DNA of 64,000 nt from Serinus canaria (GCF_022539315.1 NC_066313.1:11721764-11785763); one strand, 5' to 3'. Positions 41,126 through 54,591 are shown, counted from the stretch's first letter. Numbers and translations are program-made. The notes: generated by a model from the sequence alone, not told the origin.

Positions 41126-42189
41126 CTGCGAATAAGAACTTCTAGTAAATAAAAGATGACAGAGATGGCAAGTTTTTTCTTAGAATTACACAGGAAGGAG
41201 TGATGAACAATGTCAATTTTTAAATATGTTTGTAAACCAACCCACAGTGACTTAATTTCCTCTATATACAATGCAACAAAATTACTCAAATAAGTGTGTG
41301 GTTTGTACTTGTTAATAAAACACTATTTTTGAAGAGTAGCCCAACATACTCTTGCACTCATTCACCAACCTTCATTTCTGATCCTTCTTTTCCTCTTTTC
41401 TTTGCCAAGGCCTGGATTTCTCCAGCAGAAAGGGCTCACCATTAGAGCAGAGAGCTGTGCTCCCCAGCCCTGGGATGCCCCTTTCTTTATTCTCATTTTT
41501 TCCTTCTTTGCCCACATGGCTTTGCTGCAGCATCCTCATCACCTTTGTTCTCATGACAGTTCAGTGTCTGCCCGTGGTGGCTTGGTGTGCAGATCAGGCA
41601 GGGCTTCCACATGACAGGAACTTGCTGGCCCTGTGGATGCTTCCTGCAGCATATCCCATCCCAGCCACATTCCCTGTAATCCTCCTGCTCCAAATTTAGC
41701 AGCTAAAGAAGCCTTCACTTATCCAATTACCCAAACATGAATCATATTGCTGCATTTTGCTGTCACTGTAGATTTACCTCATCCAGACTTTTGTTAAAGA
41801 CTATTTACTGCAGCAGGTATTTTCCTAAATGTTGTTTCTAAATGTTGTTCTGAATGTTTTATTTTATAAAGACATTGTGGTCAATGATTTCATAGTGTTG
41901 TTTAGTGAACAAGCTGGCTGAGAGGAATCTGATGGAGGTGCAGACACAGTTTTATTTACACAGATGAATTTTGTAAGACATCACCCTACTGCTAGATACA
42001 GGCCTGCAAACATGTGAATAGCCTTACAGAAATAATTGATTTGATATTTAAATCAGTATGAATTTATTCAAAGTGTATCTAGTTATTGGACTGAGGCCAG
42101 AAAATGCTGCTTCCCTTTCCACTGCCACTTTCTCAGACAGAAAGTGTAGATTCACCAAAATTTTGGGATAAAAAAGAAACAAAAAAACC

Positions 42190-42238
<49 letters not shown>

Positions 42239-42249
42239 AGAACACTTAC
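41126..42249. other. TMPRSS15 intron with UG tract at its 5' end
   Basis: 1,124 nt, GT-AG. On the transcribed strand the intron starts GTAAGTGTTCTCTCTG and then runs into about 21 TG units. Open frames at 41,372-41,699 overlap on both strands and have no motif. Confidence 0.7.
42193..42235. repeat. (CA)n/(TG)n microsatellite
   Basis: About 21 AC units on the + strand, i.e. a UG tract in the TMPRSS15 transcript, starting about 14 nt after the donor of the exon at 42,250-42,387. Confidence 0.97.
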
Positions 42250-42387
42250 TGTTTAGTTCACTCGCATTAAATGCAGTGTATGTTGCATTAAAGCCATTGT
42301 AATTCTCTGAATAATCGGACATAAACTGTGCTGTAGCCTCATGAGAAAAAATGTAAATTGTTTCAAGATTGGTCCCTGACAGAGAAG
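42250..42387 (-). CDS. TMPRSS15: TMPRSS15 CUB1, C-terminal exon
   Basis: 138 nt (46 codons), phase 1 both ends, so skipping it would keep the frame. Reads SLSGTNLETIYIFSHEATAQ, FMSDYSENYNGFNATYTAFN, ASELN; human SIWETNPGTIRIFSNQVTAT, FLIESDESDYVGFNATYTAF, NSSELN. GFNATYTAFN closes the CUB fold and holds a sequon. Confidence 0.98.
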
Positions 42388-43259
42388 CTGAAAACAAATA
42401 AAAGAAACATACAGTCAGAGAGAAAATAATCACAGGCACATTAAAATTTCCAGTGTTGACACAAAACCACAATGGATTAGTTTGTTGAGTCTCAAGGAAT
42501 GCTTTTCCTGTTGTACTGGGATCCTGCTACAATAGCTTCAAACTTTTGAAGCATTTAGCTGTTTGGCTGGCATATAAATATTCTGCATGTTCCATCTCTC
42601 ATATCCACCAATATGGATATCAGCTAGTCTTTTACCATTTCTCATTCCCATTCTCTACCCATTTCCAAATAATAAGGATAAATAATAATATATCTTTCTG
42701 ATATACTTCTCTTCCTATAGCCTATTTTCAGAATATGTTTCCCATCTCTGATAATTCAGCTCTATAGACTGAGCCTTATGAAAAATGGGTACAATCCCAG
42801 TTTTCAGAGTAGAATATAGGGACAAGGTATCATCAGTATTTCAAGATCTGGGTAAAACAATGTATTTACAAATACTTGTAAAGATTTTCAGGAAGTTTTG
42901 TAGCAATTCTCCCACCTTTTCAGTTTAGATGCTTTCATTTTATGTTACTGTGTGTGATATTACAGGAACTTCTGACTATACATTTCCAATGAAACATGGA
43001 CCCCACGAGACCATGAGGCTGATGAAGTTATCAAGATTATTCAAATAAGATCTCAAAAAACAAGTAGAAATTTCATAAAGTGTAAGGGTTTTATCTGGTC
43101 AAATGAAAAGGCAGACAGATATATTGAGATTAATGTCTAACAGGCCAACTTTATGCAGATCCAGTCTTCCTTTTAAACACACAAGTGCAGCTTTTGATAC
43201 CTCAAAATTATTATTTTACCACTTAGATTTTAGTATTATTAGCTGAAATATAAACTTAC

Positions 43260-43369
43260 CTCTTAAAACCTTGTTTTGTCCTAATCCTTCAAAAATACTC
43301 AGCTCGTCTGCATATGGTTGTGTTTCAAAAGAAGTGAAGTTCAGTTTAATGGACAACCCTTGAGGCACT
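43260..43369 (-). CDS. TMPRSS15: TMPRSS15 CUB1, middle exon
   Basis: 110 nt, phase 2 in, phase 1 out. Reads VPQGLSIKLNFTSFETQPYA, DELSIFEGLGQNKVLR; human VNQGLSIKLSFDDFNTYYTD, ILDIYEGVGSSKILR. The CUB core strand GLSIKL.F is kept. It gains a sequon NFT not present in human. The incoming split codon with the previous exon gives Val. Confidence 0.95.
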
Positions 43370-46040
43370 CTAAGGCAACAAAAGAAACATTAACTCAAAA
43401 CTGAAAATCTATTATTTGACTTGTAAAGTCACTGAAGTCATTGAATGTTTGAATGATAAAGTCAGAAGCAACATGAAATTATTTTAATCAAGATTATTAA
43501 TGAAGATGATCTATTTGTCTAACTTTTAGCTTGTAAAATTGCCAGAGGAGTTGGGCATAAGTCTTTTGTAACAGTGTGCACACACCTTTATGCACAGGGG
43601 TTAAGTGTATTCTAGAAACAGAATGTTCTGAAATTTAGAATGTTATTGTCACTTCTAGAAGGGGGTTTTTGGATGATTTTGGCTGGGTTTTGTTGTCCTC
43701 TGCATCTCATGGAATTGCAAACACTTTTTTCATACATGCTGCTCTTAGATACCTCACTGCTCAGGTAGCCTTCCCAAACCCAGAGGAACAGTATCAAGAT
43801 ATCAATAGGAAAAGCAAGATATCAAAATGTCTCTCCTGAAAGTCCAGAACACTGTCTCTTATGACAAACACAGGATTTGCATGCAGATTTGATGATCTCA
43901 AACCCACTCTTTGGGAAATTGTTACAAATCCAAATGACCGCACACAAAGTTTAATGACACAAGTCACTTGAAGTAAAGTGTAAAAATTCTTGGCCTTATT
44001 CTGCTACAGTTATGCTCTGTGAATAATCTATATTTAGTTTGTTCTCCCATTTCCTTTCCACTGGACACATGTGGTAGTCCAAATTCTAAAATACTACCAG
44101 CTTAGCTACCACTATGGGGTTTTGTTTCAGAATTCAGAACATCAATGAAAATAAGCTTTTAAGAGCAATCTGCTGGTGCTTATCAGTAATGATAAGTAGT
44201 CTGAAATAAATACTTAGATATTTTGCCTTTTAAAAATTTTTGGTGCTGTAATTTTATATTCCTCCAGATGGAAGAAATAGTTTTGGTTAGAAAAGAGTAA
44301 AACATATATTTGGAAGGTTCAGGAAGCTAAACTTTCAGGGAAATATTGGGCATATTGCTCTATGAATAGAAGAGATTTGGCATGAAAATGTGAAAGCTCT
44401 TCCTAAAGGTAATGGGGAAATATTTCTAGACAAAGGCAGGCACAAGAAAAATCCAATCTCAGATGTATTATAGGTTGCCTTTTAACACATATTTATAGGG
44501 ATAATAAAAACTGTAGGTTATTGGAAAACCCAAAAGTTCCCTCACAGAAACAACTCTGAAAGAAAGACAAAATCTGAGCACCACTTTGATTTTCTTAGGA
44601 CTTTACTCTTAGTGTTGCCTGATTTCTTAAAGCAGTTAAGTGGAAAATAAATTCAGATGGTTGTTTTTGGTCATTTTTCAATCTGTAATTGCACATATCT
44701 GCAAAACCTGTATGTCATTATTTGCAATTGCTCACGATTCTTTCCAAAATGATGCTTTTACTAGCTACATACCTGGCATAGATATCTACCTAACACAATG
44801 CTTCTTGCAGCTATAGCAGCACTTGGAGCAGCACCAACAGTGCAGAAGGAAGGAGGGCACTGGGGCCATGTTTATTTACTGGGCTCAAATTCTGCAATGC
44901 CATGAAATGGGGAACAAGGCAGACGTATTCTGAAGGGAAAAAATAGTTTTCTTTTCCTGGGACACACCTGTGTTTTAAAGCCAGGTGTTGTCAGTAATTA
45001 CTGGTGAACAGTGCCACTGAAGATGAGAAGGAAAAATGTACTAAACAGAAGGAAAACTAGGATTTCAGGGTAAAGATGAAAGTTCTGAACAAAATCAAAG
45101 CTTAACACTTTCAAAGAAGCCTTTAGAATGAGAAGCTCAAACCTTTTGCAATTTTAAAGGCAATTTCTTAATCTCCTTTGAAATCTGCTGAATTAATACT
45201 TCTCAGAATCAAAGCACAGCCATTATTATGAAAGTATAATAAGAATTACTGCCTTTCAAAGCAATAACTTCTGAATTGGCAGTCATAGGAGAGATTTTTA
45301 GGACTGTCTAACTTGTGATCATCCAATTTTTTTTGATATGTACATTTTGATGAGATTTATCATATAGTGTGGTTATCTTTTTTCTCCCTCTCCTAAGAAT
45401 TGATTGGACCTAGAGAGTCAAAATCAAAGAGCTGTCCTTGTCTGTAGGTATATACCCTTGATAAAAAAAAAAAAAAAAAAAAAATTCCACTTGTTCCTAA
45501 GGTTTAACAGGCATTTGGTGCTATTATGTAAAATGCTGACTATATAATTCTAAAACACATTCCTAAATTACATAGGTGCACAGGAACACTTAATTCACAT
45601 ATGAAACCCTTACACCTAAGTGACAAAGGAATTCTTGAAAACTCTGTTAAATAAGAATTACATCATATAAAGCCATTATCTGAAGACTACTATTTAATAT
45701 AATCCTTCGGGGAAAAAAAAATCTTGCAATTATTTTGAGTTGTGAGATTTATTTTGAAGTTACACTTATGTTCCTCTGGATGTATATAACACACAAGATT
45801 TCTCAAAATTGTACCTAAGAATTTTTGTAAAAGGAAAAATTGTTGATATAGTGATGGAGCTCACACATGAAAGTTTTTAAAGAAAAGTCACATAAACAGA
45901 AAGGAGAAAATGATGTTATATGTTTTCTGTGCTGGGGTATTTGGGAATAAAAGCAAATGGCATAAGACTGCTGTGCAGAAAACAAGATCACCTCATAATC
46001 AAAAAAATGTTAGGTACAAAATTATTGGAAAATGGCTTAC
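43370..46040. other. TMPRSS15 intron
   Basis: About 2.7 kb, GT-AG. Contains an A22 run (45,463-45,484). No gene or transposon recognised. Confidence 0.6.
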
Positions 46041-46149
46041 ACTATTATCCATTGGCAAACAATGTTCTCATTATATGGCTTTGGATAATTCATAGAGTGA
46101 AAAAACCCAGAGGAGCCAGTCAACATGAATTTTCCATCACAAACTGCAG
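46041..46149 (-). CDS. TMPRSS15: TMPRSS15 CUB1, first exon
   Basis: 109 nt, phase 1 in, phase 2 out (ATA ATA GT|GTAAGC). Reads AVCDGKFMLTGSSGFFHSMN, YPKPYNENIVCQWII; human TVCDGRFLLTGSSGSFQATH, YPKPSETSVVCQWII. C.G.F.L....G and YP..Y....C.W are the CUB start signature. No open-frame start exists here, so it is easy to miss; it was placed by residue match and phase. Confidence 0.96.
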
Positions 46150-47798
46150 CTGTAAAGATATAATGAAGAACATTTGTCAGAATGACATTTGAAAAACAGA
46201 ATAAGAGCCAAAAATGTGGGTGACCCTAGGTATTGATTTACATGGATTACCTTGGAACTGCTTTGTAAGCAACAATAGGAAGACAAAATAAAATACACTA
46301 TCAACTTATTCCCATTTCTAATTCTTATCACTGATCTCAAAGAACTATATGAGAGGAAAAGCAATACAGAAAATTCATTTTTAAATTAGACAGAATCCAA
46401 CTAATCCAAACTAGTCTAAACCAATCCAAATAATTCAAAAACAGCAACTGGATTTAGCTAATCCAATACTTTCATTTTACTCTATACTTTTATAATGAAA
46501 CAAGATCTTGCCTTACCTGTTCTTATCTTCAACTGCTTTAAATCAGAAAACTGTGTTTGTACTACCAGAGACAATTTGATATCACAGGAATAAAAGCAAA
46601 AGGGGATATGGTTGACTATTGTTATCTCTGCTTTTATGAGCTTCCTGGTTCCTTGCCTTATATATTACTGAGTACTCAAAGAGATAAGTGGATCTCCCAA
46701 GTTTCCTTCCAGCTATTGAATTCATTCAGCTGAGGTAAATGTCATTTATCATCATCTATTTTTTCAAAGGGCTTTCAATAGTTTTTTTTTCCCTTGGTGT
46801 TGGTATTCTATTCTATGAAAGTTCTTCACTTTAAAATAGGAAAATAAAAGAATTTTTAAGCCTCAGCAAGATTGGAAATTATAATTCATGTAAAGATTTT
46901 TATTTCAGCAGACACTGAAGAACTGATGAAGGTTTTGCTTCGCCTCTTGAACCTTATATTAGTAATCTCTCTAATAATGTTTTCTCTTTAGTTGTTCAAA
47001 AAGTATCATAGGGCTTTCACATAAGGATAAAATCAGTACCACACATGATTATCTGGAGAGGTAAGGACAAGTTCATCAGTTTAAGGCAGCTGATCAGAAA
47101 TTATACAGAGCTTTTAATTAATTTCAGAAATGAAACCATACCTATAATGACAGTCCAAATTACAAATAACCAATCATATTGAAAATTAAATGGGAATTTT
47201 ATTGAACATAGTCCTCCTTTGGGAAATTATATATAAAAGAATAAATTGGGCTTCCTTGCGTGTTCATTTTATAAGTGTAAATTTCTTTCTGCCTATCATT
47301 GTAGCAAACACAAAATAAAAGTCAAGCTTTGTTTCATGCAGCCATACACCATAAATACAGACTGTGCAGAATGAATTTTGCCAACATGCCTAATGCATGA
47401 GCTGAAGTAGAAACATATTCCCTTTTGCAATCTTTGGGAGGAAAACAGAACACATAAGATTTTAAGTACATGAAGAGAAAAGGTCCATGAATGATAGTTA
47501 TTATTCTATATTAGCATTAGAGCTGGGTATTGGTATAGAAGTAGTTTTTTTCTCCACTTGAATTCACATATTTCCTGTCCTTAACAATGAGAAGAAGAAA
47601 ATCAGTGTGAGAGGAAGGAAAGCACCCAGCTTGTATCACGAAAGATTACAAAAATGAAGATAATGAAAAAGTGGTGCTGTTAACAAGTAAGACATAACCT
47701 GATCTGAAAGGAATCTTATAGTACGGACAATAATAAAAAAGATAATCATACTTTTCTAACAAAATCAATGACAAGTGTTTGTTCATTCATTTCTCTTA

Positions 47799-48195
47799 GA
47801 ATCACAGAATGGGTCAGGTTGGAAGGGACCCCAGTGGGTCCAACCTCCCTGCTCAAGCAGGATCAACCCAGAGCACATGGGAGAGGATTGTGCCCAGGTG
47901 ATTCTGGAATATCTCCAGTGAGGGACACTCCACACCCTCTCTGGTGTGTGATCTATCCCAGTGTTTGGTCACTGCACAGTGAAGAATTTCTTCCTCATGT
48001 TCAGGTGGAACTTCCAGTGCATCAATTCCTGCCCCTTGTCCCATTGCTGGGCACCACTGAGCAGAGCCTGGTCCCTGCTCTGACCCCTCCCTGCAGACAC
48101 TCACAGACACTGATGAGGTCCCTTCTCAGTCATCTCTTCTTGAGGCTGAACAGCCCCAGCTCCCTCAGCCTTTCCTCACAAGAGAGATGCTCCTA
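47799..48195 (-). repeat. CR1 LINE 3' fragment
   Basis: Reverse-oriented: starts 'agaatcacagaatgggtcag', then 'ttggaagggaccccagtggg', and ends with 'gaacagccccagctccctcagcctttcctc', all standard CR1 3'-UTR text. Confidence 0.95.
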
Positions 48196-49000
48196 TCCCC
48201 TTCCATTATGATTGTTCTAATCTTCTTATTGTTCTCTTTTATTTGTTCCTTATCTCTTAAGAGACAGTGGGTAAATTCAAACAGGTCCTTAGGTGTACAG
48301 CTAAGGAATGTGTCAGGAATGAGCAGGAAGACAGCAGGGACTGGTCCTTTTTCCCTAAAGAACCTCCCAGTGCTTCCTCCTTGCAGGAAGGAGGTGGATG
48401 GGCATGGAAGTCATTACATTTTGGCTCATCCTGGAGCCCAAAGAAAAGCTGCAGTTGTTCTCCTAAGGAGACAGGAGATATCCTTTGAAGGAGCCACTTC
48501 TACTCTTTCCCCAGCACGTATCTTGCTGTCTAGTTCTATTCACTTATGTTCCATACATGGGACATTATGAGACCTTCATCCTGTTAGCCTTGAATTTGAG
48601 GGAGAAGCTCCCCAAACTGGTCAAATCCAGCCCACATATTTCACTTGACAGGATCTTCCTCCGCCAAAGGCCAGTCCATTACTTTCTGATTAATCTCTCT
48701 CAGTGCTGTAGGGATGCTGTGAGGTGAGGAATCACAAAATGACGGTCTAGACACATAATAACTGCAAAGAGTCTGCAGAAAGCCCTCCTGGGGTCAGCCT
48801 CCAGTCTCCCTTTCTGTACCCCTTTGTGCTACGTGGCTGCTTTACAGCAATGCCAGTCATTATTAGTGGCTGCTGCTCAGACTTCACATATCTCTAGAGA
48901 CCCTTCCACTGAAATTGCTAGCTGTACTTTTGTGAAGCCTTTTGTTACTGCACTGCATTTCAGAGCCAGAAAGAAACCTTTCAAGATAATTTTAATCAAT

Positions 49001-49026
49001 AAAACAAACAAACAAACAAACAAAAA
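49001..49026. repeat. (AAAC)n simple repeat
   Basis: Six AAAC/AAACA units followed by a short A run. Confidence 0.85.
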
Positions 49027-50164
49027 AGGTGTTCGGTTTCCTGAATCCTTCTGAGAATCTGAAATTTTACTGAATTCTCTCTAATGCATGAAAGAGATGA
49101 CTAAAATTCACTTTTTAATCCTATAATTTTAAACCATTGACATTATGAAATCAGAAATACTAGAGGGAATAACAATCAAGATGGAAAACAAACCAAGTTT
49201 TTTAGAGGAGAGCAACTCCTTTTATATGCAGGAGCACTTGTAGAATGACTTACGAATTGGTCATAAATCTCATTGTGAAACTCTGAAGAACTTCTGAAAA
49301 TCTAAACAATTTTAGATTTCATGTGACCATATTAAGTTTCTAGGAATGGGACAAATGTGAAACATTAAAGATGTGGAAAAATTGGCAGCTATCCCAAAGG
49401 CACATTCAGCTTCTTACCCCTCATTCCACTGGTTTTATAAAATCTGCTAAGAAAGTTAAATACATAAAATTGAGAAGTTCTGAGATTTGGGATAGGAAAG
49501 ACTGACAATGTAGTATAAGAAACATGGATCAGCAATTTGTGCTCCAGCCAGAACTGTACTTCTCTAAGGTTATAAGCCAGAACTGCTGCATTAGTGGTAA
49601 CTGACCAAATTGTTTGGAAATACCAGGCACCAGTGAAGATGAACAGGACAAATCATCCAGCTCTCTGGACTGTAACTACAGCTGTCTTCCCTTCTGACAC
49701 TGCTGATTTTTACTCTTATTAATATTTATTTTATAATTTTATTTTTACTTTTATTATTTGTACTTATTTATTTTATTTACTACTTTATTAAGTATGCACA
49801 TTCCTGAAATTTTTACCTCAGTTGTGCTGAAATGAGGAATAACATGCTCAGTTACAAAGGGGAAAACGTTCACAAATTATATTTGGTAGAGATCTGGGGA
49901 GATGTGCAAATCACATCCAAAAAGAATGTGCATGAGAGTCTATGCCTCAGCTGAAAAACTCGACTCAAGCACAATTCATAACTTAAACCCTGTGTGGCCT
50001 CCAAGGCACAGCTGAGTCATGTCTACACAGCTTTGACTTCAAGAATTTGAGCTTACTTTTGTCTGTATCTACCAATATATAATCAATTAAATTCTGTCAT
50101 ATATAATAGGTATGAATGTAATATCTTCAATAAAATGTGGGTGAAACTTGTAAATTCAGACCTA

Positions 50165-50620
50165 GCTGGGGCATTGACCTGCTAGAGGGAGTCCAGAGGT
50201 AGCCACCAAGTTGATCAAAGGGATGGAGTTCTTCTGCTATGAGGAAAGGCTGAAAGAATTGGGATTATTCAACTTGGAGAAAAAAAGGTTTTGGGGTGAT
50301 GTAATTATGCCCTTTCTCTGAAGGGACCCTACAAAAGAGATGGAGAGAGTCTATTTACAAGGGCCTGGAGTGACAGGACAAAGTGGAATGGAGTCAAACT
50401 GACAGAGAATAGGTTCAGATCAGATATTAGGAAAAGCTTCTGGAACAGGTTGCTCAGAGACTGTATGGATGTCCATCCCATCCCTGGAAGTGTTGAAGGC
50501 CAGGTTGGATGGGGCTCTGAGCAGCCTGGCCTCGTGTAAGGTGTCCTTGTACCTTGCAGAGGGATGAATGAGATGATCTTTAAGGTCCCTTCCAACTCAG
50601 GCCATTCTGTGATTCTATGA
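50165..50620 (+). repeat. CR1 LINE 3' fragment
   Basis: + orientation: 'aagggatggagttcttctgctatgaggaaaggctgaaagaattggg' through 'aggtcccttccaactcaggccattctgtgattctatga'. It is antisense to the host gene and resembles the copy at the left edge. Confidence 0.95.
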
Positions 50621-51597
50621 TGGTAAATGAAAAGCATTCATTTTATGAGCCCTATAGTATTACTTTATGAAGATAAGGTCTACACTTTTTTTATTTAGCA
50701 ATACCTAAAATTTAAAAAAAATTTAAATTAATAAATACCCCCAGAATAACATCTGTCTCATGAAAAAACCCCTATGATGGTTAAAATGAAAGACTAAATA
50801 ACTTCTTGGGGTTATGTTATCTAATGCTTTCTGTGGAACTAAGATCTAGCTGAACCTTAGGACCTTTTGATTTCCTCAGCTGTAGAAGGACCAACTCAGA
50901 GCCAATATTTATTATGATCTAGCTAGATGCAGCTTTTATGATAAGTAGACATTTTGATGTGCTTCAATGATGTAGCACTGAAGTATTCTAATGGATATTT
51001 TCCTCAAAATGTTCAGCCAAGTCTCCCTTCTGAGCTGACTGCAGTCAGAAAGAAATGTAGGTAATGGGCGGATAATGCACAATTCTCTTTTTTTTACTGA
51101 AGAAAATTGCACTTATGACAGAGAGGTTCAAAAATCTTCACAAATCTGTCACAAATCTTCAGGATCAAGCTTTCAGATTCTTTAAAAACACAATAGGTCT
51201 TTTACTTGCTTGTTTGTTTTTAGAGCCCAGCATTTCACATGCTTCTGAAAGCTCGAAGCAGACTGCCCTCACTGTTTTCCTTTTCTCACAGCAGACTGGA
51301 AAGAAGCTTTCCAGATTTCTAGCATCAAATTCTATATTAAAAAAAAACCCAAACCCAACAAACAAGCAAACAAACACTCAGGGAGTTAATTGCTCCCATT
51401 TCTCCTAAAACATTTGCAATGTTCTATCTGAGACACAACTTGACAGACTTTTATCTGAGAGCTGAGGCTGTGGAGAGCAATGCAGGCAGCATTAACCCAC
51501 ATGCCTCCCCAGCAAACCTGCAGAGCAGTTTGGTGAGGAGCACTGCAGTCAAACTCCTTGGTGCAAACAGTTTCTTAGGGAAACCAGGAAGTCAGAT

Positions 51598-52068
51598 GGA
51601 ATCACAGAGTAGAATCCCTTGGGTTAGAAAAGACCTCAAAGGTCACTGAATTCAGCCTTTGCTGCATCACCACCTACTCTACCAGACCATATCCAGTCAT
51701 TTCTCGAATACCTCCAAGGATGGTGACTCCATCACCTCCCTGGGCAGCCCCTTCCAATGCTGGACAACCATTTCTGTGAAGAAATTCTTCCTGATGTCCA
51801 ATCTGAATGTCCCCTGGCACAGCTTGAGGACTTTTCCTCTTGTCTTGTCACTGGTTACCTGGGAGAAGAGCCCCACCTGAGCCTGGCTGCACCCTCCTGT
51901 CAGGGGGTGCTACAGAGTGAGAAGTTGATCCCTGAGTTGCCTTTTCTCCAGGCTGAGGCCTCCCAGCTCCTCACAAGGATTTTTCTCCAATTTTATTGCC
52001 CTTCTGTGGACCTTCTGCAGTCCCTCAATGTCCTTCCTGTGAGTGGCCCAGAAATGGACACAGCACTC
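51598..52068 (-). repeat. CR1 LINE 3' fragment
   Basis: Reverse-oriented CR1: 'ggaatcacagagtagaatccc', 'gatggtgactccatcacctccctgggcagccccttccaatgctgg', 'gaagaaattcttcctgatgtcc', 'ctgtggaccttctgcagtccctcaatgtcc'. Confidence 0.95.
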
Positions 52069-52157
52069 AAAGAAAAGACAAAGGTAAACAAACTGACTGG
52101 CACTGCAGGATGAAAACTCTTTTTGTTTAACTCCAGTGGGGTTTCAGGTCTGTAGTT

Positions 52158-52212
52158 TTGTAGAATCAGAGATGGGCTGAGGTTGAATGGGACCTGAAAA
52201 GTCATCTGGTCT
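52158..52212 (-). repeat. CR1 3'-end remnant
   Basis: Reads 'tagaatcagagatgggctgaggttgaatgggacctgaaaagtcatctgg', a diverged reverse CR1 end, near the larger CR1 copy. Confidence 0.7.
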
Positions 52213-52565
52213 TAACACTGTTTGATATCACTGATGAAAATCTTCGTATTAATTTGTATATTATTTTGTAATTTACATAGGATTTATGTTAGCAATATTT
52301 CTATAGTGAACAAATGTATAACTTTATACTAAAACAGAAAGAGTCTAATATTTCATTCCTTATTAAGCACATGCTTCATTAGTGAGAATTTTACAGAACA
52401 TTTTTTCCCCTTGCAAGATAAATAGTATAAAAATCACTCATTATTATGTTTAATAGAATTGATTTGGACTTCACTGTGCAGTTTATTGCCCATAAACTAT
52501 TTACAAATTACTGACAGTGTTAAGCATGTGTAAAAAGACAGATTTACAGGAGTTTACATTCTTAC

Positions 52566-52685
52566 CACATCTCTTTTCAGATTCATCTGAACCATCTGGG
52601 CAGTTCAAGACTCCATCACAAAAGAATTCTTCACTGATGCAGGTTGCACCATCAGCACAGAGTTCAGCAGGTGGCAAACACTCAG
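52566..52685 (-). CDS. TMPRSS15: TMPRSS15 LDL-receptor class A domain 1
   Basis: 120 nt, phase 1 both ends. Reads ECLPPAELCADGATCISEEF, FCDGVLNCPDGSDESEKRC; human ECLPGSSPCTDALTCIKADL, FCDGEVNCPDGSDEDNKMC. The six LDLa cysteines and the C-P-D-G-S-D-E calcium site are intact. Confidence 0.98.
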
Positions 52686-54591
52686 CTGGAATAATAAAGA
52701 TGAGAGCAATAACAGCACAACAGTAAGGCAGTCTCACTACAAAGGAAAATTGACTTACCTCTGGTTGCTTTACCACAAATCAAATCAACCACTCTATTGT
52801 GTTTTGCAAAACTGCATTTTTAGAAGGCTGGAATGAAATATCACATACTAAAAAGATAAATTTGGCAGAGAATGAAGAGAGTTCTCAGAAGTGAAAGATG
52901 TTTTGAAGCCAAGCTTGAAGCAAAGCTGGAAGAAAATGTCCGTGAATTACTTTTTTTTTTTCCTTACACAAATAAACTACTTTATGCAACGTAATAAATG
53001 ACATTTTCCAATTTCTTATGTTCAAATAATGTGAGAAAATTGTGCTTTGGTTTAAATAAAAGTGAATAATCTCTGGGTTTAGGTAAATAGAATTTAATTG
53101 ATTTCTTCAGCTTTAACACATCACACTGTTGCTAAGAAATCTGATTTTTTAACCAGCATATCCTAAAAAAAAAGAGCCTTTAGATTCTTAAACACCAGAA
53201 TTATCAGAAACCATATTCTTTTCAGATTTACAAATTAAATGTATAAGTTAAGAGCAAATTTCTGTTAGAAGACTGCATGGGCAGATCCTCCAATTCGTAG
53301 ATCTTACTAATAACCTTTTCCTAGATCATAAATATTCATCTACTGCAAACAAACTCTTATTAGTCTTTAGAGGGTTTTGGTCATAGGTATCTTTAGAATT
53401 GAAGTAGGCCCCATTAAAGTGAACAGAAACATGCAGCTGAACTAAGCTTTGGAGAACTACTTTGGATTTGAAAATTATTAAAATTGCATTAAATTCTATA
53501 GAACTATTCACACAGTCCCTTGTCTCCTCTTCAATAAATATTTACAGAAAAAGGTCAACATTTCTGATGCAAGAAGGAAAAATCTGTAAAATTTCATCTT
53601 TTTCATGTTTTTTTTTTTTTTAACAGAGCTGTTAGTTCTGTAATCAGATTAAGTGTGATATTGTACTGTGTGTCCCAGACTGACATTGGTGGGGATGTTT
53701 TGTAGCACTCCAAAATGCTTTACAAAACACCCTCAGTGTTGGCAATGCAAATGTTACAAAACCACAAGATTTACCATTTTGCATCCAACTGGAAATTAAA
53801 ATCAAACAAACATACTTCAGTAAAGTGTTGGAGGTGACACAGGGCCAGTGAATGAATTTCCACAGATGAGCAGAGATATTAAAACTGTGCATTCTAGACC
53901 CAGGGCAAAAATTCCAACCAATAACCCAGGAAGAGATTTTGCACAAGCCCATCAGGCAAGAAATCATTGTTTACGCCCAACATGATCAATTCTCAGCTTA
54001 TTCAACTCAGAAAACTAAACAGCACTGCCACCTCCTGGGTTGAAAGAAATCAGCTTTTCCTGCTTAAACATTCTGACTTCTCTTTTAAATGGCAAATTTC
54101 CCTAAATTGTGCTGTGTTATATTCAATTAAATAAGGGCAGTGAACATGTAAGACTTGAAAACACTAAATTGCTTGCAGAAATCACATATATTCCACCATG
54201 TAAGAAGGCTGGAGAATGTTTTCAAAGACTCAAACATCTTCAACTGGGTTTCCATTGGAAGTCATACTTTGCTATCAGCTTTGCTTATTTTATTTTCCTC
54301 ATAAAAGTAAAGAAGTAACATGAATTTTTAAAAAAAGGAGCTATTATTAGTGTCAATGTGTGCATCAACATGCACAACACACACAGCATTTTTGTAGCAT
54401 GTACAGTCTAAGTCCCTTCTCTTTGAAGAGGTCTCCTTGGCCCAAGGTAAACCTGCATATCCTGAATTTTCAGGAACAGAATGCAAGGATTGAATGCTGC
54501 GAGGAGAGGCTGCACATGAGCAGTGCAATTGTGCAGTCTCAGATTGCTCTGTGGAACCTCCCTGCTCCTCCACACACACAGAGTTACTCAC
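52686..54591. other. TMPRSS15 intron
   Basis: 1.9 kb, GT-AG. The open frame at 53,644-53,967 (-) has no motif or splice support. I looked for further small Ser/Thr-rich exons here and saw none. Confidence 0.55.

Larger units (their letters stand above)
46150..52565. other. Large TMPRSS15 intron with CR1 cluster
   Basis: 6.4 kb, the longest intron in the window, between LDLa1 and CUB1. It contains three sizeable CR1 tails in both orientations and one small remnant, plus an AAAC repeat (49,001-49,026). Open frames within it (47,768-48,570; 51,115-51,408; 51,659-52,113) lie in or next to CR1 and are not genes. Confidence 0.75.

Noticed and set aside
47768..48211. 147-aa + strand open frame
   Set aside because: It lies almost wholly in a CR1 3' fragment.
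49263..49315. Minus-strand AG...GT pair resembling a small exon
   Set aside because: The translation does not resemble CUB or LDLa and is not needed, because the true CUB1 exon was found at 46,041.
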